Below are positions 9,470-17,740 of a DNA stretch of 64,000 nt, in pieces. The position numbers and the translations under genes are program-made. The DNA lies in assembly GCF_030151385.1 (NCBI RefSeq), contig NZ_JASLDS010000073.1:176553-240552 (forward strand), given 5' to 3'. The stretch's first letter is position 1. The number at the start of each line of letters is the position of its first letter. Under the pieces are notes generated by a model that searched no databases, was not told the DNA's origin, and saw nothing but the letters and a program-made list of their open reading frames with translations. This DNA comes from Soonwooa sp. (GTDB taxonomy: Bacteria > Bacteroidota > Bacteroidia > Flavobacteriales > Weeksellaceae).

Positions 9470-10201
9470 ATGAAAAAATTTTATTCTTTATTAGCAGTTG
9501 CTGCTATCTCGATGACTGTTAGTGCTCAAGGTTCTCAAGGATTTACAAACGAAGCAAACACAGCTGGTTCTGGTTACACAACTGTTACTTTTTCTGGTGA
9601 GAATGACACAACTTGGACAATTACTGATGCTAGAATATTAGATACAACTAGTGATATTATTACAGGGAAAACAGTTTTGGCTAAAGCTGATGGATCAATT
9701 GAAGTTAAATTTCCAAATGGAGTTGGAACACTAAATTTTGATTACAAAAAAGCTTTCACAGGTAATACTGCTAGAAAAGTTGAAGTATACGTTGATGGTA
9801 CGTTAGTGAATACTTCTCCTAGCTTTGGAACTTCTGGAGATCCGGTTGTAGTTAAGAACTTATCAACAACGATTAATAAGTCAGGTAATGTTGTTGTTAA
9901 AGTTGTAGCTAAAGGAGCTCAAACATCATTTGATAATTTTGTGTGGACTAACCCAACAATGGCAGTTGGAGATATCAATTCTTCAAAAGCTAACTTAGTA
10001 AAAAATACAGTAGTAGCTAACGAAATCATCTTCGGTCAAGATGCTAAAGTATCAGTTATCAATATGGCTGGACAAGTAGTAAAAACTGCTGATGTTAAAG
10101 ATAACTCTAGATTAGATGTATCTAACCTTGCTAAAGGAACTTATGTAGTAACTGCAACAGTTAATGGTAAAGCGGTTTCTCAAAAAATCATTAAAAAATA
10201 A
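9470..10201 (+). CDS. Small T9SS-secreted protein (triplet member 2)
   Basis: This 243-residue protein has a signal peptide (MKKFYSLLAVAAISMTVSAQ), one beta-sandwich cargo domain of about 140 residues, and a C-terminal sorting domain nearly identical to that of its two neighbours (SKANLVKNTVVANEIIF...KGTYVVTATVNGKAVSQ). The cargo includes strands such as TLNFDYKKAFTG and SFDNFVWTNP that recall discoidin or jelly-roll folds seen next to nucleases and carbohydrate-binding proteins, but no active site is visible. It is transcribed alone, with its own -7 box and a terminator identical to that of the preceding gene. Confidence 0.8.
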   Translation: MKKFYSLLAVAAISMTVSAQGSQGFTNEANTAGSGYTTVTFSGENDTTWTITDARILDTTSDIITGKTVLAKADGSIEVKFPNGVGTLNFDYKKAFTGNTARKVEVYVDGTLVNTSPSFGTSGDPVVVKNLSTTINKSGNVVVKVVAKGAQTSFDNFVWTNPTMAVGDINSSKANLVKNTVVANEIIFGQDAKVSVINMAGQVVKTADVKDNSRLDVSNLAKGTYVVTATVNGKAVSQKIIKK

Positions 10202-10226
10202 TTTTTCTTACGAAAAATATAATCTA

Positions 10227-10251
10227 GCCTCCTTTTTTGGGAGGCTTTTTT
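10227..10251 (+). terminator. Intrinsic terminator (copy 2)
   Basis: Same stem, loop and T-run as at 9327-9351. Confidence 0.85.
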
Positions 10252-10281
10252 GTTAATAGAAACATAATATGAATCATATTT

Positions 10282-10308
10282 TTGGCATCAAAATTAGCCG
10301 TAATTTTG
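10282..10308 (+). promoter_or_regulatory. Candidate promoter upstream of third T9SS triplet gene
   Basis: TTG at 10282-10284, a 16-base spacer and TAATTTTG at 10301-10308 form a near-consensus promoter. It would give an unusually long leader of about 180 bases. A weaker TAATTTAG lies nearer the gene (about 10452). The rest of this 243-bp gap shows no other feature. Confidence 0.35.
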
Positions 10309-10494
10309 TCCTAAGATTTTGAAGCTAGAATAAGGTTGAAACGTGCTTGGATAAGCATTTGTACAAAGTTTTTATTAATGAAATTCAAAATCCCAACATT
10401 AATTAATTGTTAAATTTCAAAGGAAGTGATTTTAATTCCATTTTTTGCGTAATTTAGCAGTCCAATTTTTAGCAAAACTTAAATTTTTTATATT

Positions 10495-11259
10495 ATGAAA
10501 AAAATCTTTACAATTTTAGGCGTAGCTGCAGTATCTTTAGTATCTGCACAAACTACTTTTGATTATGTACTTAATAATCAAGGATTCTCTAACGCGCAAG
10601 CAATTACTACAGGTAATATTGTTGCAGGAAAAGTTACTTATGAAGCATTAAAGAATGGTGCTACTACAAATCCTTCTTTCTATACAGCTGGTGGTGGTAC
10701 TCTAAGAATGTATTCTGCAAATGCAACTGGTGAAGGTAACACATATGCTGTTAAAGCGGCTACAGGTATTAAACTTAATGTTGTAAAAATTGTTACTCCT
10801 GGTACAGTGGGTTCTGATAATTACGCGCCGTCTACAGCAGTTATAACAGTTGATGGTGTTGTTGTACCTACAGTATATGATCCTGCGGATACTACGAACG
10901 CAACTTACTTAATTACTCCAACTTCTCCTGCATCTACAATCATGATTAAGAATGGTCAAACAGGAACTGCTGCACAAATCAGAATTAAGTCAATCACTGT
11001 TACTTACACTGATGCTCTTGCAGTTGGTGATGTTAACGTAACTAAAGTTAACTTGGTAAAAAATACAGTTGTTGCTAACGAATTAATCTTCGGACAAGCT
11101 GCTAACGTATCTGTTATCAACATGGCTGGTCAAGTTGTTAAAACTGCTGAAGTTAAAGAAAATACTAAATTGGATGTTTCTAACTTAGCAAAAGGTACTT
11201 ATGTTGTAACTGCAACCGTTAACGGTCAAGCGGTTTCTCAAAAAGTTATCAAAAAATAA
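10495..11259 (+). CDS. Small T9SS-secreted protein (triplet member 3)
   Basis: This 254-residue protein has a signal peptide ending VSAQ, a cargo domain of about 150 residues that differs from both neighbours, and the same sorting domain (TKVNLVKNTVVANELIF...KGTYVVTATVNGQAVSQKVIKK). The cargo is Thr/Ala/Gly-rich and beta in character (TFDYVLNNQGFSNAQ, YAVKAATGIKLNVVKI, AAQIRIKSITVTYTD), which is close in style to member 2. No enzyme motif is seen. The gene ends in a terminator different from that of the other two members. The three genes probably arose by tandem duplication with strong conservation or conversion of the secretion signal and free divergence of the cargo. Confidence 0.8.
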   Translation: MKKIFTILGVAAVSLVSAQTTFDYVLNNQGFSNAQAITTGNIVAGKVTYEALKNGATTNPSFYTAGGGTLRMYSANATGEGNTYAVKAATGIKLNVVKIVTPGTVGSDNYAPSTAVITVDGVVVPTVYDPADTTNATYLITPTSPASTIMIKNGQTGTAAQIRIKSITVTYTDALAVGDVNVTKVNLVKNTVVANELIFGQAANVSVINMAGQVVKTAEVKENTKLDVSNLAKGTYVVTATVNGQAVSQKVIKK

Positions 11260-11282
11260 TTGAATTAATTATTCAAAATATT

Positions 11283-11310
11283 AAGACCGTTCTTATGAAC
11301 GGTCTTTTTT
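11283..11310 (+). terminator. Intrinsic terminator
   Basis: A 10-bp stem (11283-11292 with 11297-11306) with a TTAT loop and a T run follows the third T9SS gene. Confidence 0.85.
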
Positions 11311-11321
11311 GTTTTAGTATT

Positions 11322-14141
11322 TTAGTAAACACCTCGTCGGAGATTTCCGACTAATGCATTGAGGTTAAATATCAGAGTGTATCGGATTCGATATCCATAA
11401 TCCTTCATCGCTGGTTCGAAGCCTAAAGATGATTGTATTGGGAAATAAACTTCGAGAAAGTCTGGGATAATTTTCAATTTAACACCAGAATCCCAAATAA
11501 ACTCTGTGCGTTGTCCTTTATTTTTATACAAACCAGCATCAGCATAAAGATTGAACATTTTCCAAATATGAGAATCTACATTAACACTGGTAATCCAGTC
11601 ATTGGCTTTCGTATTAAAATAAGATTTGAAACCGCCTTCTGCCAAGATATATTGTTGTGACAATATTCCTGTTGTAGCACTTTGACCTAATAAACCATAA
11701 GAAAAGGCATAATTGGAAACACGCGAAATTCCATAATCGAAGTCCGTATTTTGCGTATGGTTGTTGAGAAAGAAGCCTCCAAAAAATCGGAAACTAATCT
11801 TTCTATCTTTCATATATTCCCAGCGATAAAAAGCCTCTGTCGACAATTTTTGAAAATCTTCCATCCATTGGAAATTGGCGTTAATAGACTTTTCGTGGAT
11901 TAGAGAATTGTCTGTATACGAATAGCCAACATTCCAAAGATTATATTTTCCATATTCTTTTGCTAAAATTCGTTTTGCATCCAAATCTTTTTGGAAGTGT
12001 CCATAACTAAAATATAAATTTCGACCAACAGCACTTCTAGGATTTTTATTAAATGAGAAGTTAGTAAACAATCCATAAGTCTGATAAGCTAAGTCATAAT
12101 CGTAGTGGAAATAGGATGCCGAGCCACCAATCTGCCAACTTCTAAAGAAACTATCCGCAGGCATGATGTTGTAAGAAACGCCTGCTTTACCAGTCAATTG
12201 TCCCGTTCCAGTACTATAATAAGGCGAAACGGAGTACACAAATTTTTGATCAAAAACACCACGATTCACCAAATTAAAACCAAGCATCACTTTATCATAA
12301 GCATTAAATCCAACGCGAGGCGAAACATAAAGTTCGTTATATTCTGGATTTGGGATGTCTTTGATAAGTTTTAATTTTAGCCTTTTCATGTTTGAAAAAA
12401 GCCCTTTTGTGTATAGATAGTTATCTCTAAAATTAGTTTCTGGAAACGCAAAATCATCATTCACGATTATTTTGTCTGCGTCATTTGTTTTGATATCATA
12501 TTTCGCCGAAAACGAATCCGCGTATTGCCATTGGGTTTCTTTAGAACCCGATTCAGTCTCTGTTTCAAGTTTGAATGGAAGACTTTGCTTTCCCAGTTTA
12601 TTTATTTTTACTTCAAAAGAATCATCTTTTCTAGCGAATTTTTTAAGGTTAAAATTCACACGATTTTTTTCCTCAATTAGTGAAGCCAAAAATTTGGAAT
12701 TGCCGCCACTTTCCCATTCTAACTTTGATAAGAAATCACTTGCCTCAACAGGTTTTCTAAAATGTTGTTGAAAATAAGAATTTAGAAACGAATTGAATTT
12801 TGCAAATCCCATTTGATCCGCAACAAAATAAAACAAAATTCCAGTTTCGAAGTGGCTTATCGCAAAAGCATTAAACTTGCTGAGGTCCTCATATTTTTCA
12901 CTGATTTTTTGATCGAGATTTTGTGTCAATATATATTGATATGCCAAAGAATAACGCTCGCTTAATTTAAGATCCGAAGCATGGAAAATCTTCAAAGGCT
13001 TCATTCCCAAAATTTTGGCTTGATCAGGAAGATCTCCCAAAAGCTTATGATTAGGATAAAACTCTCTAATGTATTGTAATTCCGAGTAAGTTTGCAAACC
13101 ATTTTTTAACCAGTGATCGGCATTCTTTTCATTGATGAAGAGATTGTCGATAATCTGCTTGGATACAACGCTAAAATAATGCAAATCGATTTTTTCTGGA
13201 TCCGAAAATAACTTGTAATGGAATTTCCAAAACTTAATATCGTCAATTCCCACGAACTTTTCTGTTGATCGAAATTTTTCACTGATGAAAATCTTGTCGG
13301 GCAAATCACCAAATCGTTGTTTCAGAAACTTGAGATGTAATGGCAGATAAAACTCCAAACTTGCGCGATCTTCTTGGGTAATTGGATAACCGAAAACAAC
13401 ATCAATTTTCTGATTCTCTACTGTTACAGGGATTTTGTCAATGTTATTAAATGAAATAAAAAACTCAGGATCATTAACAGAAACACCTGCAAAATCATTT
13501 TTTGAAGTTCCAGAATGGTGCAAATTGGATTCTACTTTAAAGGCATCGTGAATTTGGAAATCAACATCCCAATAAGAACCACTATTAAGATTCTGTTCGG
13601 TATCTAAAAAATGTCGCGGATACTGCTCTTGGTTTTCAAAAGTATCAGGAACAATGAAAAAATACTTTAAGTTAATATCAGTTTTGTCAATACCATAACC
13701 TGTAAACTTCGAATTAGGCAATTTGATCTCGTAATGTAACTTTATGTTTTTTGACGATTTCGGATCAAGTTTTTCATCAAGATTCAGATACAAAAACTCT
13801 TCTTTGAGATGTGAAAAATCTCTTGTTTTTCCATCGATTTCAATTTGCAAATTGTTAAGAGAACCAAGTTCTGAGGTTTTTGCAAAATATAAATCTTTTT
13901 TGCGATCTTTTAATTTACGTTTAAGAAGTGGCGTATTCCTGTTTTGATAAGCTGCAACCCAATTAAGAAGCTTAATTTTGTCCAGTGCGACATCAAGATT
14001 ATTGTGATAAAGTATCTGTTGATCCACAATAAGTACTTGTGCATCAGGCGACAATCGTGCAGAAATCTGAATGCTATCTTGCTGTCCAAAACACCAAATC
14101 CCCTGCATCAAAAACAAGCTACCAAAAAATAATTTCTTCAT
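11322..14141 (-). CDS. Degenerate M1-peptidase domain fused to an outer-membrane barrel
   Basis: From the chosen ATG the protein has 939 residues, with a signal peptide ending CFGQ. Residues about 20-500 follow the layout of M1 aminopeptidases: an N-terminal beta domain, then a helical gluzincin-like region. The zinc signature is absent, however. Where HExxH would be expected the sequence reads SKQIID (about 327-332), and the downstream WxNEGFAxY motif is WLKNGLQTY (344-352), so the second glutamate is also gone. Residues about 560-939 are amphipathic beta strands typical of an outer-membrane barrel. The upstream in-frame ATG at 14183 was rejected because a -7 box lies inside that extension. 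It is probably a non-catalytic surface protein. Confidence 0.65.
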   Translation of the reverse strand: MKKLFFGSLFLMQGIWCFGQQDSIQISARLSPDAQVLIVDQQILYHNNLDVALDKIKLLNWVAAYQNRNTPLLKRKLKDRKKDLYFAKTSELGSLNNLQIEIDGKTRDFSHLKEEFLYLNLDEKLDPKSSKNIKLHYEIKLPNSKFTGYGIDKTDINLKYFFIVPDTFENQEQYPRHFLDTEQNLNSGSYWDVDFQIHDAFKVESNLHHSGTSKNDFAGVSVNDPEFFISFNNIDKIPVTVENQKIDVVFGYPITQEDRASLEFYLPLHLKFLKQRFGDLPDKIFISEKFRSTEKFVGIDDIKFWKFHYKLFSDPEKIDLHYFSVVSKQIIDNLFINEKNADHWLKNGLQTYSELQYIREFYPNHKLLGDLPDQAKILGMKPLKIFHASDLKLSERYSLAYQYILTQNLDQKISEKYEDLSKFNAFAISHFETGILFYFVADQMGFAKFNSFLNSYFQQHFRKPVEASDFLSKLEWESGGNSKFLASLIEEKNRVNFNLKKFARKDDSFEVKINKLGKQSLPFKLETETESGSKETQWQYADSFSAKYDIKTNDADKIIVNDDFAFPETNFRDNYLYTKGLFSNMKRLKLKLIKDIPNPEYNELYVSPRVGFNAYDKVMLGFNLVNRGVFDQKFVYSVSPYYSTGTGQLTGKAGVSYNIMPADSFFRSWQIGGSASYFHYDYDLAYQTYGLFTNFSFNKNPRSAVGRNLYFSYGHFQKDLDAKRILAKEYGKYNLWNVGYSYTDNSLIHEKSINANFQWMEDFQKLSTEAFYRWEYMKDRKISFRFFGGFFLNNHTQNTDFDYGISRVSNYAFSYGLLGQSATTGILSQQYILAEGGFKSYFNTKANDWITSVNVDSHIWKMFNLYADAGLYKNKGQRTEFIWDSGVKLKIIPDFLEVYFPIQSSLGFEPAMKDYGYRIRYTLIFNLNALVGNLRRGVY

Positions 14142-14158
14142 CAAATATTTGCAATACT

Positions 14159-14166
14159 CAAATTTA
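14159..14166 (-). promoter_or_regulatory. -7 box for the M1-like/barrel gene
   Basis: TAAATTTG on the minus strand lies 18 bases before the ATG at 14141 and sets that start codon. Confidence 0.5.
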
Positions 14167-14254
14167 GCAAAAAAACTTTCCAAATGCTTTATTAGGTGAA
14201 TATTATTGGTGAAAAATAAGTATAATTCGAAAATTTAATATTAAAATTTAACCT

Positions 14255-14289
14255 AAAAAAACAGCTACCGAAAATCTCGCTAGCTGTTT
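14255..14289 (-). terminator. Terminator of pyrE-pyrF
   Basis: A 9-bp stem (14259-14267 with 14281-14289) is followed on the minus strand by a run of seven T. Confidence 0.8.
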
Positions 14290-14310
14290 CAATATTTTTA
14301 AGAAATATTT

Positions 14311-15669
14311 CTATAATGCGTTTTTGTAAGCTTCCCATCCTGCCATTTTGTATTTAACAGCTTCTTGTTCTGGATTTTCAGCTTTATAGATGCCGCGTCC
14401 AACAATAATAAAATCCGTATGATAATTATTAATCACTTTTTCTGGAATGTTGTATTGTTGACCTTTGCTATCGCCTGAATCTGAAAGATTAACGCCTGGC
14501 GTCATAAGAATCAAATCATCTGGAATTTCATTTTGTGCAACACAAGCCATCACATTAGATTGGCTTTCGATAATCTTCATCGCTTCTTCACGATAATGTG
14601 CGTCGGTCAAAGTACCTTTAGATGACATTCCCAAAATCGCTACAACACCAACGTTATGGAAACCATCGAGACTTGCGCTTCCACCGATTACTTGTGCCGT
14701 TACAAGGTCTGCCCAATTAGAAATCTTGTACATTCCGTAAGAAAATTGCAATTCTTGGGTATTACCAATATCAGCAAATTTTCGATCTTCCATAATTAAG
14801 AAATTATGTTTTTGCGCCAAATCTTTTAAAGGTAGAATTGTAGAATCTGCATCAAAATCCGTCAAAATATCGATATGGGTTTTAAGTGCTACAATGTGTG
14901 GACCAACCATATCTGCGAAATCTAATAATTCGCGCGTCGACAAAATATCAGCAGAAGCGATAAGGTTAGAATTCTTTTCGATAGCGATTTCCAAAAGGCG
15001 TTTCGCCATCGGATGCTCCACTTTTTCTAGTTTATTTTCGTAAGAAATTTTCTTTTTTTCTTGAAACTGAACTTGGTTTCCGTTTAAGAAATCATTGATT
15101 CTAGCAACTTCTTCGTCAGTAAGATGCTCAACTTCTTTTAAAATTTTTACAACTTCCGAAATCGTAAATAAGGTATGAACTTTGTAACCTTTGGCTTCCA
15201 ATTTTTCTTTTCCACCTTGCTCTCTGTCTAGTACCACAACGATATCCGCAACTTTCAAACCTTCATTTTCAACTTCTTCGATGGTCTCAATTAAAGATTT
15301 TCCTGAAGTAATCACATCTTCTACCAAAAGACAGTTATCCCCTTTTTTGTAAATACCTTCAAGAAGCTTTTTAGTTCCGTAAGTTTTCGCCTCTTTTCTT
15401 TTAATAATCAACGGAATGTAACTTTCCAAAGACATCGCCGTCGCCATCGGAAGTGCTGCATAAGGCACACCACAAATCACATCAAAATTATCCAAAGGCA
15501 ACATATCCAAAAGATAGTTGGCAAGATTTTTCAAGATTTTTGGTTCTGATGCCAAAGGACGTAAGTCAACATAAAAAGGGCTTTCGATACCGCTTTTTAA
15601 TGTAAATCTTCCGAATTTGATAATGCCTAATTTGTAGCATTCTAAAAAGAATTCTTTTTTACTTTCCAT
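14311..15669 (-). CDS. Bifunctional orotate phosphoribosyltransferase / OMP decarboxylase
   Basis: One 452-residue chain carries the last two steps of UMP synthesis, in the same order as animal UMP synthase. Residues 1-195 are orotate phosphoribosyltransferase, with the PRPP loop LLVEDVITSGKS at 114-125. Residues about 215-452 are OMP decarboxylase, with catalytic D295, K297 and D300 in EDRKFADIGNT. The decarboxylase half has features of the eukaryotic-type subfamily (ALKTHIDIL, WADLVTAQV, LMTPGVNL, GQQYNIPEKVI, IIVGRGI). A linker of about 20 charged residues joins the halves. Bacterial genomes usually keep pyrE and pyrF apart. The gene is monocistronic, with its own -7 box and terminator. 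Confidence 0.95.
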   Translation of the reverse strand: MESKKEFFLECYKLGIIKFGRFTLKSGIESPFYVDLRPLASEPKILKNLANYLLDMLPLDNFDVICGVPYAALPMATAMSLESYIPLIIKRKEAKTYGTKKLLEGIYKKGDNCLLVEDVITSGKSLIETIEEVENEGLKVADIVVVLDREQGGKEKLEAKGYKVHTLFTISEVVKILKEVEHLTDEEVARINDFLNGNQVQFQEKKKISYENKLEKVEHPMAKRLLEIAIEKNSNLIASADILSTRELLDFADMVGPHIVALKTHIDILTDFDADSTILPLKDLAQKHNFLIMEDRKFADIGNTQELQFSYGMYKISNWADLVTAQVIGGSASLDGFHNVGVVAILGMSSKGTLTDAHYREEAMKIIESQSNVMACVAQNEIPDDLILMTPGVNLSDSGDSKGQQYNIPEKVINNYHTDFIIVGRGIYKAENPEQEAVKYKMAGWEAYKNAL

Positions 15670-15688
15670 TTTTACTTTTCACTTTCTA

Positions 15689-15696
15689 CAAAGTTA
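15689..15696 (-). promoter_or_regulatory. -7 box for pyrE-pyrF
   Basis: TAACTTTG on the minus strand lies 20 bases before the ATG. The rest of the 300-bp gap up to 15969 holds a TAATTTTG box on the plus strand (15717-15724) and an unsupported 41-codon frame (15760-15885), with nothing else clear. Confidence 0.5.
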
Positions 15697-15969
15697 AAGT
15701 TTAATTTTCAATATTGTAATTTTGTCCTGTCAGAAATTGGATTTTTTATTGATTTTAAAATGATTTTGTTAAAATTAAAAGTACCAAAGCTTAAATGCAA
15801 AGTCGAAAAATTAGAAACAATAACAAATCTATTTAAGACACAAAAAAGTCAAAGATTCTACTTTGTTGGTTTTCATTTTACCTGAGATAAATTTTCATTG
15901 GAGTTAAATGAGTAAAACCAGCACAAACAATTTGAAACTTTAAAAACGCTCCACAAAAAATAATAAAAA

Positions 15970-16734
15970 ATGCTTCAACGAGACATTATTGATCTTCTAA
16001 ACGAAAAAGCTGATTTCTATAACAACATATCTTTTATTGATAACGATCCAATCCAAATTCCGCATCGTTTTGACACCAAACAAGACATCGAAATTGCTGG
16101 TTTTCTGTCAGCAAGTATTGCTTGGGGTAACAGAAAGGCGATTATAAAAAATGCAGATTTGATGATGGAACTTATGGGAAACTCGCCTTATGATTTTGTT
16201 TTAAATTTTAAAAATTCTGATTTAGAAAAATTTCCAGATAAAGCGGCTCACCGTACCTTTCATATGGAAGATTTTAAATATTTTCTAAAACAGTTCCAAA
16301 GAATCTATCGAGAACACCATAGTTTGGAAGATTTATTTCTTTTAAAAAATGACGAAACCAATTTCTACCACAGCATCGAACGTTTCCGAAACGAATTTTT
16401 AAAAGAAGAACATCGCGCTCACAAACATGTAAGCTCGCCTTACAAAAACTCAGCATCGAAAAGGATTATGATGTTTTTGCGTTGGATGGTGCGAGACGAT
16501 AATCGCGGTGTCGATTTTGGAATTTGGAAAAACATTAACCAAGCTTATCTTTCGATACCGCTGGATGTCCACACAGCTAATATTTCGAGAAAACTAAATC
16601 TCGTCACACGAAAACAAAACGATTGGAAAACTTTGGAAGAATTGGATTTGGTTTTGAGACAACTTAACACAAAAGATCCTGCTGTCTATGATTACGCTTT
16701 ATTCGGACTTGGCATCAGCAAAGAGTTTGAATAA
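15970..16734 (+). CDS. TIGR02757 (DUF2400) family protein
   Basis: This 254-residue protein belongs to the TIGR02757 family, common in Bacteroidota and spirochaetes, which has a helix-hairpin-helix DNA-glycosylase-like all-alpha fold. Recognisable family blocks are FLSASIAWGNRKAI (about residues 45-60), FLRWMVRDDNRGVDFGIW and the DVHTANISRKLNL block. The last is where glycosylase relatives keep the catalytic-site aspartate. Activity is not established for the family, so a DNA-repair role is only an inference. It stands alone between the divergent pyrE-pyrF gene and a minus-strand small transcript candidate. Confidence 0.85.
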   Translation: MLQRDIIDLLNEKADFYNNISFIDNDPIQIPHRFDTKQDIEIAGFLSASIAWGNRKAIIKNADLMMELMGNSPYDFVLNFKNSDLEKFPDKAAHRTFHMEDFKYFLKQFQRIYREHHSLEDLFLLKNDETNFYHSIERFRNEFLKEEHRAHKHVSSPYKNSASKRIMMFLRWMVRDDNRGVDFGIWKNINQAYLSIPLDVHTANISRKLNLVTRKQNDWKTLEELDLVLRQLNTKDPAVYDYALFGLGISKEFE

Positions 16735-16802
16735 AAAAGAAGTGGCTCTTTAGGAACCACTCCAATAGAAAGACATCTCATTTTGTTTAGTTAGTAACTT
16801 AT

Positions 16803-16833
16803 AAAAAAAAAGAGACGGCTACCCAGCCATCTC
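16803..16833 (-). terminator. Minus-strand terminator with no annotated gene before it
   Basis: A 9-bp stem (16812-16820 with 16825-16833, one wobble) is followed on the minus strand by nine T. clpP already has its own terminator at 16958-16985, so this one implies a further short transcript. Confidence 0.75.
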
Positions 16834-16897
16834 AAAATGTATCAAATTCAGTTATAGTAATATCGAAAATATGTCTTGCCAAACGTATCATTTCCAT
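16832..16897 (-). CDS. Candidate micro-ORF / small transcript between clpP and TIGR02757 gene
   Basis: A 21-codon frame (MEMIRLARHIFDITITEFDTF) ends at the foot of a strong terminator. A TACGTTTG box (16880-16887, minus) overlaps its start, so a transcript from that box would instead be a non-coding RNA of about 70 bases. Either way, the terminator lying beyond the clpP terminator suggests a dedicated small transcript. No known family is recognised. Confidence is low for a protein and moderate for some transcript. Confidence 0.25.
   Translation of the reverse strand: MEMIRLARHIFDITITEFDTF
16880..16887 (-). promoter_or_regulatory. -7 box for the small transcript
   Basis: TACGTTTG fits TAnnTTTG. 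The -33 element is not obvious. Confidence 0.3.
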
Positions 16898-16957
16898 TAT
16901 TTCTAGAATAAAGATATAAAATAATCCAACAACCAAGATGAATTAAATGTTAAAAAA

Positions 16958-16985
16958 TAAAAAAACTCAGTTCACACTGAGTTTT
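16958..16985 (-). terminator. Terminator of clpP
   Basis: A 10-bp stem (16962-16971 with 16976-16985) with a TCAC loop and a T run on the minus strand, five bases after the clpP stop. Confidence 0.85.
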
Positions 16986-16990
16986 CTATA

Positions 16991-17674
16991 TTATTTAGCA
17001 ATTTTTCTTTCTAAAACCTCATCAACCATTCCGAAGCCTTTTGCTTCTTCCGAGGTCATCCAATAGTCTCTATCAGAGGCTTTTTCTACCCAGTCGTAAG
17101 TTTGACCAGAGTGTAAAGAAATAATGTCATAAAGTTCTTTTTTCAACTTCAACATTTCTCTAAGGTTGATCTCCATATCCGAAGCAACACCTTGTGCACC
17201 ACCACTAGGCTGGTGAATCATCACGCGAGAATGCTTAAGAGCAGAACGTTTTCCATTTTCACCTGCCACCAGCAATACAGCGCCCATTGATGCAGCGATA
17301 CCTGTACAAATCGTCGCAACATCTGGTTTGATAATTTGCATCGTATCGTAGATTCCTAAACCTGCATAAACACTACCTCCTGGCGAGTTGATATAAATCT
17401 GAATATCCTTCGATGGGTCAGAACTTTCTAAGAATAACAACTGCGCTGTTACGATATTCGCAACTTGGTCGTCGATTCCTGTTCCCAAAAAGATGATTCT
17501 GTCCATCATTAATCTTGAGAAAACGTCCATCTGCGCAACATTCATACGACGCTCTTCCATAATGTACGGCGTCAAATTAGTTGGATTGAACATTCCCATA
17601 TATTGGTCGGTTGCAAGGCCATTAATACCTTGATGCTTCACCGCGTAATCTCTAAATTCTTTTTTTAAGTCCAT
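16991..17674 (-). CDS. clpP: ATP-dependent Clp protease proteolytic subunit
   Basis: ClpP is the tetradecameric serine peptidase that degrades proteins unfolded by ClpX or ClpA/C. At 227 residues it is slightly longer than the E. coli mature protein because of an N-terminal extension of about 30 residues. The catalytic triad is visible: Ser129 in GIAASMGAVLL, His154 in RVMIHQPSGG and Asp203 in SDRDYWM. It lies 66 bp downstream of dnaG on the same strand, with a possible weak promoter of its own (TACTTTAG near 17729), and ends in a strong terminator. No clpX is next to it in this window. Confidence 0.97.
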   Translation of the reverse strand: MDLKKEFRDYAVKHQGINGLATDQYMGMFNPTNLTPYIMEERRMNVAQMDVFSRLMMDRIIFLGTGIDDQVANIVTAQLLFLESSDPSKDIQIYINSPGGSVYAGLGIYDTMQIIKPDVATICTGIAASMGAVLLVAGENGKRSALKHSRVMIHQPSGGAQGVASDMEINLREMLKLKKELYDIISLHSGQTYDWVEKASDRDYWMTSEEAKGFGMVDEVLERKIAK

Positions 17675-17740
17675 ATAAATTGGTATTTTTTCGAGTTTGT
17701 ATTTGCAATTTCTGTTCCTTTGCTAAAGTACGCCATTCTG

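Noticed and set aside
14142..14183. Longer start for the M1-like/barrel gene
   Set aside because: A -7 box lies in the extension, and the signal peptide begins at the later Met (14141).
15760..15885. 41-codon frame upstream of the TIGR02757 gene
   Set aside because: There is no family resemblance, the composition is that of AT-rich non-coding DNA, and the possible -7 box (15717-15724) lacks a -33 partner.
15670..15969. Riboswitch or PyrR-type leader for pyrE-pyrF
   Set aside because: The -7 box is only 20 bases before the start codon, which leaves no room for a structured leader.
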